From the NCBI RefSeq assembly GCF_026016445.1, contig NZ_CP096147.1, positions 1,214,501-1,278,500 of the forward strand: 64,000 nucleotides of DNA, given 5' to 3'. Of the stretch, positions 58,989 to 64,000 are shown piece after piece (positions within the stretch are counted from its first letter, which is position 1; each line of letters opens with the position of its first letter). The notes under the pieces were generated by a model, which was given only the letters and a program-made list of their open reading frames with translations, was not told the origin of the DNA and ran no database searches. This DNA is from Cognatishimia activa (lineage in GTDB: Bacteria > Pseudomonadota > Alphaproteobacteria > Rhodobacterales > Rhodobacteraceae). A program made the translations under genes and the position numbers.

Positions 58989-59864
58989 TTGGAAAATATC
59001 CGTGCCATGTGGCTGATGATCATTGCTATGGCCTGTTTTGCGACGGCTGACGGGATCATCAAGTTCATTGCACAGAGCATATCCAAAGGTCAGATCATGG
59101 CCTGTATGGGGGGCGTCGGGGCGATTATTTTTTATTTGCTTTGTCGTCGTGCCCGTACATCGGTTTGGTCTTCTCTGTTCTTCAAGCCGGTGCTGATCGC
59201 GAGAAACATTGCTGAAGTCATCGCAGCGCTCAGCATCTTTACTGCACTAACCCTAGCTCCGCTGTCGTCCGTGGCCGCCATCATTCAAGCGGTGCCTCTA
59301 GTGATCACCGTCGCTGCCGCAATATTGCTGAATGAGAAAGTCGGGCTAAGGCGTTGGGCTGCTGTTGCGATCGGCTTCATTGGTGTTCTGATCATCGTGC
59401 GACCCGATGCAGATGGGCTGGATTTCGCTTTGATCCTGGCGCTTCTGGGCATGTTGTCTCTCTCGATCCGGGATTTCGCCTCACGTCTTGCGCCGCCTGA
59501 GGCAACAACGCCCCTGCTCTCTTTCTATGCATTCCTCGGTTTGATCCCGGCGGGTCTGATACTGTCGATCACGAGCGAAGGCTTCCAACCCATTGGCGTT
59601 TCTACCGCCTTACATTTGCTGATTATGAATGTCTTTGCCTTGGGAGGCTATTTTTGCGTGACCAAAGCCATGAGGATTGGCGAGGTCTCTGCAGTATCCC
59701 CACTCAGGTACACGCGCCTGCCATTCGCTGCGCTTGTGGGATATGTTTTATTCGCTGAAATACCGGATATGGCGACCCTAACTGGTTCAGCACTGATTAT
59801 TGGCGCGGGTCTATTTGTGATGCTGAGAGAATCTCAGATTAAGCGCAATGAGACGGCAATCTGA
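58989..59864 (+). CDS. DMT/EamA-family transporter
   Basis: The 291-residue protein has ten predicted helices in two EamA repeats: ATADGIIKFIAQSISKGQIM and APLSSVAAIIQAVPLVITVAAAILLNE in the first, GYFCVTKAMRIGEVSAVSPLRYTRLPFAALVGYVLF in the second. Substrates of this family range from amino acids to metabolites. The start is a TTG just after the fur-like stop with GGGGATGAG ahead; an ATG 18 bp later is possible. The last 26 bp overlap the convergent kinase gene. Confidence 0.88.
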   Translation: MENIRAMWLMIIAMACFATADGIIKFIAQSISKGQIMACMGGVGAIIFYLLCRRARTSVWSSLFFKPVLIARNIAEVIAALSIFTALTLAPLSSVAAIIQAVPLVITVAAAILLNEKVGLRRWAAVAIGFIGVLIIVRPDADGLDFALILALLGMLSLSIRDFASRLAPPEATTPLLSFYAFLGLIPAGLILSITSEGFQPIGVSTALHLLIMNVFALGGYFCVTKAMRIGEVSAVSPLRYTRLPFAALVGYVLFAEIPDMATLTGSALIIGAGLFVMLRESQIKRNETAI

Positions 59865-60972
59865 CCCAGAAGGTTGCGCCGCCATCTTCGTTGTTGAAAT
59901 ACCCAATCTGACCACCCATGCCTTCAGTCATCTGCTTGCAGATCGAAAGACCAAGGCCTGTGGATTTGAACTTTCTCTTTTCACCAGACTTCGCTTGCGT
60001 GAACCGCTGGAACATACGACCCTGAAGCTCTTCCGGCACACCAGGGCCGTGATCGCGCACAGCAAACTGTAGCATGTCACCATCCTGCGTCAGCTCCAGT
60101 TCGATCTCAGATTCAGCTGGCGAGAATTTTGCCGCATTAGACAGAAGGTTCGCCAATATCTGTTGAAGTCGGTTCACATCCGCTTCGAGATGCAAAGGAG
60201 CTTCACCATCCGGTGCAGTAAGCTTGATCTTTTGACCGTCCTGCAAATAGCCTTCCATCGACATGGTCGCATCAGATGCCACTTCGCGCGCATCAAGCTC
60301 TGTCATCTCATAAGACAGCGTACCGCTTTCCAGAGATTTGAAATCCAAAAGCTCATTGACCAGATGCAGCAGGCGGTTGGAATTACGCTGAGCCAGTTGC
60401 AGAAGATTGCCAATCGGTCCGGGCAGCTCACCCAATGCACCGCTATTTGCCATTTTCAACGCACCGAGAACTGAGGTCAGAGGCGTGCGCAACTCGTGGC
60501 TGATCATAGCCACAAACTCATCTTTCGCGCGCTCTCGTTCCATCTCTTCTGAAACGTCAATGTGTACACCTGAAATTCTACGCGGCATGCCGCTGGCATC
60601 ACGTTCGCTCACACCCGCATTGGATTGGATCCAAACGTAGTGGCCGTCTTCGTGCCGCATACGGAAAGTGGTTTTGCTGCGAGCCGTGGCACCTGTCAGC
60701 ATCGCCTCATCAGCCGTTTGAACCTTCTTCAGATCATCTGGGTGAACACGATCAAGCCATTCGTCTTGAGCAAAAATAACAGCGTCAGGAGAGAAACCAA
60801 GCATCGACTTCCAGCCACTGGACACAGAAGAAAACCCGGTCTCCAGATCAAGTTCGAAGGCCCCAACATCAGCAGCTTCCAATACGGAAGCCATATCCAA
60901 TTCTAAGTGGGCGGGTTCGGCCAGCTTATTCACCTGAGTCAAGCTGTCCTCCATTACTGCTCTTAACGTCAT
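59839..60972 (-). CDS. Orphan PAS-domain histidine kinase
   Basis: The 377-residue kinase lacks membrane helices. A PAS/PAC domain lies at about 27-143 (DVGAFELDLETGFSSVSSGWKSMLGFSP, HPDDLKKV, RISGVHIDVS). HisKA follows with His159 in ISHELRTPLTSVLGA, then the ATPase domain with NLLSNAAKFSP, DHGPGVP and GLGLSICKQM. No response regulator is adjacent, so the partner is unknown. Two starts are possible: 60972 (used) and an ATG at 60954 with AAGAG ahead. Divergent from enolase. Confidence 0.88.
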   Translation of the reverse strand: MTLRAVMEDSLTQVNKLAEPAHLELDMASVLEAADVGAFELDLETGFSSVSSGWKSMLGFSPDAVIFAQDEWLDRVHPDDLKKVQTADEAMLTGATARSKTTFRMRHEDGHYVWIQSNAGVSERDASGMPRRISGVHIDVSEEMERERAKDEFVAMISHELRTPLTSVLGALKMANSGALGELPGPIGNLLQLAQRNSNRLLHLVNELLDFKSLESGTLSYEMTELDAREVASDATMSMEGYLQDGQKIKLTAPDGEAPLHLEADVNRLQQILANLLSNAAKFSPAESEIELELTQDGDMLQFAVRDHGPGVPEELQGRMFQRFTQAKSGEKRKFKSTGLGLSICKQMTEGMGGQIGYFNNEDGGATFWVRLPSHCA

Positions 60973-61185
60973 TGCTCGTTACAACCAATATTACAAAACC
61001 ACGAAACAACGCCAGCAAAAGGCGCTTTTTAAGCCCTTTATCCGTGAATTCTGACAAAAATCGGCACCAAATGAGGTCTTTTAACAGCTCAGAAAAACCT
61101 AGGGTTGTAGCTAGTCTCACCTTGAGTTTTCAAAGAATCCCAACTGTTTGCCCTAACTGTGACGAAATATGCGTGTTAGCGCTAG

Positions 61186-62535
<1,350 letters not shown>

Positions 62536-62552
62536 ATCAGGTCAAAGATTTG

Positions 62553-62586
62553 AAAAGCCCTGCTTTCGGCGGGGCTTTTTTCGTTT
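62553..62586 (+). terminator. Terminator of eno
   Basis: AAAGCCCTGC / GCGGGGCTTT (one G-T pair at the T) with a short TTTCG loop is followed by TTTTCGTTTT. It lies about 20 bp after the enolase stop. Confidence 0.85.
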
Positions 62587-62598
62587 TAGGAAGACTGC

Positions 62599-63051
62599 AT
62601 GGACAGACCTTCAGATAAAAACGCCTATCAAGCCGAGCACGCAAAACTTCTGTTGCGCAGCTACCAAGAACGTATTGGTAAGCCGCTCATTGCTTCCACT
62701 GATCCCAGAGAGGTCTATGAAGCGCCATTTGCAATCCTTTCACATGATACGTCTGAAGACCCGATTCTGACCTATGGCAATCTCGCAGCTCAGCGGCTCT
62801 GGAATATCTCCTGGGAAGAGCTCACGCAGATGCCGTCGCGCCTGACCGCGGAGCCAGGGCATCGCAATCAACGTGCGGCGATGTTTGAAGAAATGCGCGA
62901 ATCCGGTGCGATCAGGAACTATGAAGGCGTGCGCATCGCCAAATCCGGCCAAAGGTTTCGCATCCGTAACGCCACAATTTGGAACCTGACCGATCTGAAT
63001 GGCGAAAAGGTCGGAGAAGCCGCCACTTTCAAAGAGTACACCCTACTATGA
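62599..63051 (+). CDS. MEKHLA-domain PAS-like protein
   Basis: The 150-residue protein is a single MEKHLA domain, a PAS relative: HAKLLLRSYQERIGKPLI, PFAILSHDTSEDPILTYGNLAAQRLWNISWEELTQMPSRLTAEP and KSGQRFRIRNATIWNLTD. The domain is best known at the end of plant HD-ZIP III proteins; the function of bacterial free-standing forms is unknown. AGGAAG stands 6 bases before the ATG. Its stop overlaps the cupin gene by 4 bp. Confidence 0.88.
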   Translation: MDRPSDKNAYQAEHAKLLLRSYQERIGKPLIASTDPREVYEAPFAILSHDTSEDPILTYGNLAAQRLWNISWEELTQMPSRLTAEPGHRNQRAAMFEEMRESGAIRNYEGVRIAKSGQRFRIRNATIWNLTDLNGEKVGEAATFKEYTLL

Positions 63052-63470
63052 ACGCTGAGCAACTGATTGAAAAACTCGGCCTCCTACCGCATCCCGAAGG
63101 CGGTCATTATCGTGAGACTTGGGTTGCAGACAACGATGGGCGGCCTGTTGGCACCGCCATATATTTTTTGCTGAAAGCAGGCGAACGCAGCCATTGGCAC
63201 AAGGTCGACGCGGTAGAGATCTGGCACTACTACGCTGGTGCGCCTCTCATATTGTCGCTGTCGGAAACGGAAACAGGCCCCGCAAAAGACCACATTCTTG
63301 GTCCTGATATTTTCCAGGAACAAACCCCTCAGGTCATCGTACCAACTGACCACTGGCAAGCTGCCCGCACCACCGGAGATTTCACTCTTGTAGGGTGTAC
63401 TGTCTCACCGGGTTTTCAATTCGACGGTTTCACACTCGCAGCACCAGGCTTTGATATCCCAAGGACCTAG
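63048..63470 (+). CDS. Cupin_5 (DUF985) protein
   Basis: The 140-residue protein has the DUF985 cupin pattern: LGLLPHPEGGHYRETW, IYFLLKAGERSHWHKVDAVEIWHYYAGAPL, then QVIVPTDHWQAARTTGDFTLVGCTVSPGFQFDGF. The His and Glu residues form the likely metal site. Function unknown. It is translationally coupled (ATGA) to the MEKHLA gene, which suggests a shared task. Confidence 0.9.
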   Translation: MNAEQLIEKLGLLPHPEGGHYRETWVADNDGRPVGTAIYFLLKAGERSHWHKVDAVEIWHYYAGAPLILSLSETETGPAKDHILGPDIFQEQTPQVIVPTDHWQAARTTGDFTLVGCTVSPGFQFDGFTLAAPGFDIPRT

Positions 63471-63478
63471 CCTTCTTC

Positions 63479-63534
63479 TTTGCTAAAATACTCTGGGGGA
63501 ATTTGCCAAAGGCAAAGGGGGGCAAAGCCCCACT
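63479..63534 (+). repeat. Dispersed intergenic repeat, copy C
   Basis: TTTGCTAAAATACTCTGGGGG is followed by a hairpin around TTTGCCAAAGGCAAA and by GGGGCAAAGCCCC. Order and spacing match copy B. It fills the gap between the convergent cupin and anmK genes and may also act as their terminator. Confidence 0.6.
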
Positions 63535-64000
63535 CAGGCCGGAGAACTCAAAACCCCGCCCCCTACTAAAGCCTTTACCCCAGTGGTGCTTGGCCCTGAG
63601 GTCGGCAACCCGCGTGCAACCCGCGCGGCTAAAAACGCAAAAGCCTGTGCTTCAAGCATATCACCATCAAGTCCGACGGCCTCCACCGGCTGAACGTCGC
63701 AATCCAACGAGACCCGTAGCATCTCCATCATCACCGGATTCTTGCGCCCGCCTCCCGTGACCAGAAGCGTTGCCGGCAACGATGGGCAATGCTCAATGCC
63801 GTGCGCAACAGCGGCAGCAGCCATGCCGGTCAAAGTCGCGGCAGCATCTGCATCAGAAAGCTCCCGCACCAAATCAATCATCTCAGCAAAGTCGTTTCGA
63901 TCAAGCGACTTAGGTGGCATCCTTGAGAAATAGGCCTCTGCCAAAAAGAGCTCTAAGGCCCCGGTTTCCACCGCGCCTTTCATGGCCAGCGCCCCGTCTT
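63534..64000 (-). CDS. anmK: Anhydro-N-acetylmuramic acid kinase, C-terminal part
   Basis: The frame runs off the right edge of the window, so only about 155 C-terminal residues are seen. Family marks are [34 protein letters not shown] and [13 protein letters not shown]. AnmK phosphorylates anhydro-MurNAc released from the cell wall so that it can be recycled to MurNAc-6-phosphate. It converges on the cupin gene. Confidence 0.93.
   Translation of the reverse strand, partial: DGALAMKGAVETGALELFLAEAYFSRMPPKSLDRNDFAEMIDLVRELSDADAAATLTGMAAAAVAHGIEHCPSLPATLLVTGGGRKNPVMMEMLRVSLDCDVQPVEAVGLDGDMLEAQAFAFLAARVARGLPTSGPSTTGVKALVGGGVLSSPA

Overview
This window is ordinary core chromosome from an alphaproteobacterium of the family Rhodobacteraceae (Roseobacter group). 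That placement is inferred from the gene set: a CckA-type hybrid kinase, a DUF4167 protein, class II DAHP synthase, a PAS_5 protein, a TIGR02281-type aspartic protease, the lptD-surA-pdxA-rsmA block, a free-standing corrinoid-reactivation (RACo/RamA-like) protein, and a recA promoter with a GTTC-N7-GTTC LexA box. I see no prophage, integrase, transposase, CRISPR array or rRNA. Coding density is high and no stretch longer than about 300 bases lacks a gene.

Layout. 1-7.9 kb: the end of an HD-domain phosphohydrolase, a class II glutamine amidotransferase, typA/bipA, two small enzymes, alaS and recA. 8-16 kb: a small sulfotransferase-like protein convergent with cckA, a guaB-rsmB unit, the ASKHA/[2Fe-2S] corrinoid activator, and one tRNA-Gly(CCC). 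16-23.5 kb: a complete phosphate module on the minus strand, transcribed phoR, pstS, pstC, pstA, pstB, phoU, phoB, with a three-unit Pho box before pstS. 23.5-32 kb: yicC-gmk-gamma carbonic anhydrase, a PAS_5 protein, class II DAHP synthase, a GlxA-type AraC regulator, a PQQ-type sugar dehydrogenase, a 42-codon small ORF, a TfoX C-domain protein, rpiB and ndk. 32-38 kb: an HxlR regulator with a perfect palindrome, a small periplasmic protein, an ABC-F ATPase, MarC, a membrane-anchored aspartic protease, holC and pepA. 38-46 kb: the outer-membrane assembly run lptF-lptG-lptD-surA-pdxA-rsmA, then a DUF4167 protein. 46-50 kb: prfA-prmC, two secreted or membrane proteins, and a frameshifted DUF1499 gene. 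50-64 kb: mazG, an iron-type binding protein without a permease, nucleoside hydrolase-GNAT, selO, an NhaP-type antiporter, a PhzF protein, an RhlE-like helicase with a Gly/Arg tail, a Fur-family regulator, a DMT transporter, an orphan PAS histidine kinase, enolase, a MEKHLA protein, a cupin and the end of anmK.

How the genes work together. Three blocks are functionally coherent: phosphate sensing and uptake, lipopolysaccharide/outer-membrane export and folding, and translation quality (prfA-prmC, rsmA, rsmB, alaS, typA, ABC-F). The rest are housekeeping singletons and small operons, often joined by TAATG or ATGA stop/start overlaps. No new multi-gene system is evident. The most notable items are the hidden DUF1499 pseudogene, the unlisted 42-aa ORF, the HxlR palindrome with a half-site at the start codon, a soluble-looking PhoR, an inverted repeat before the Fur-family gene, and a dispersed intergenic repeat present three times.
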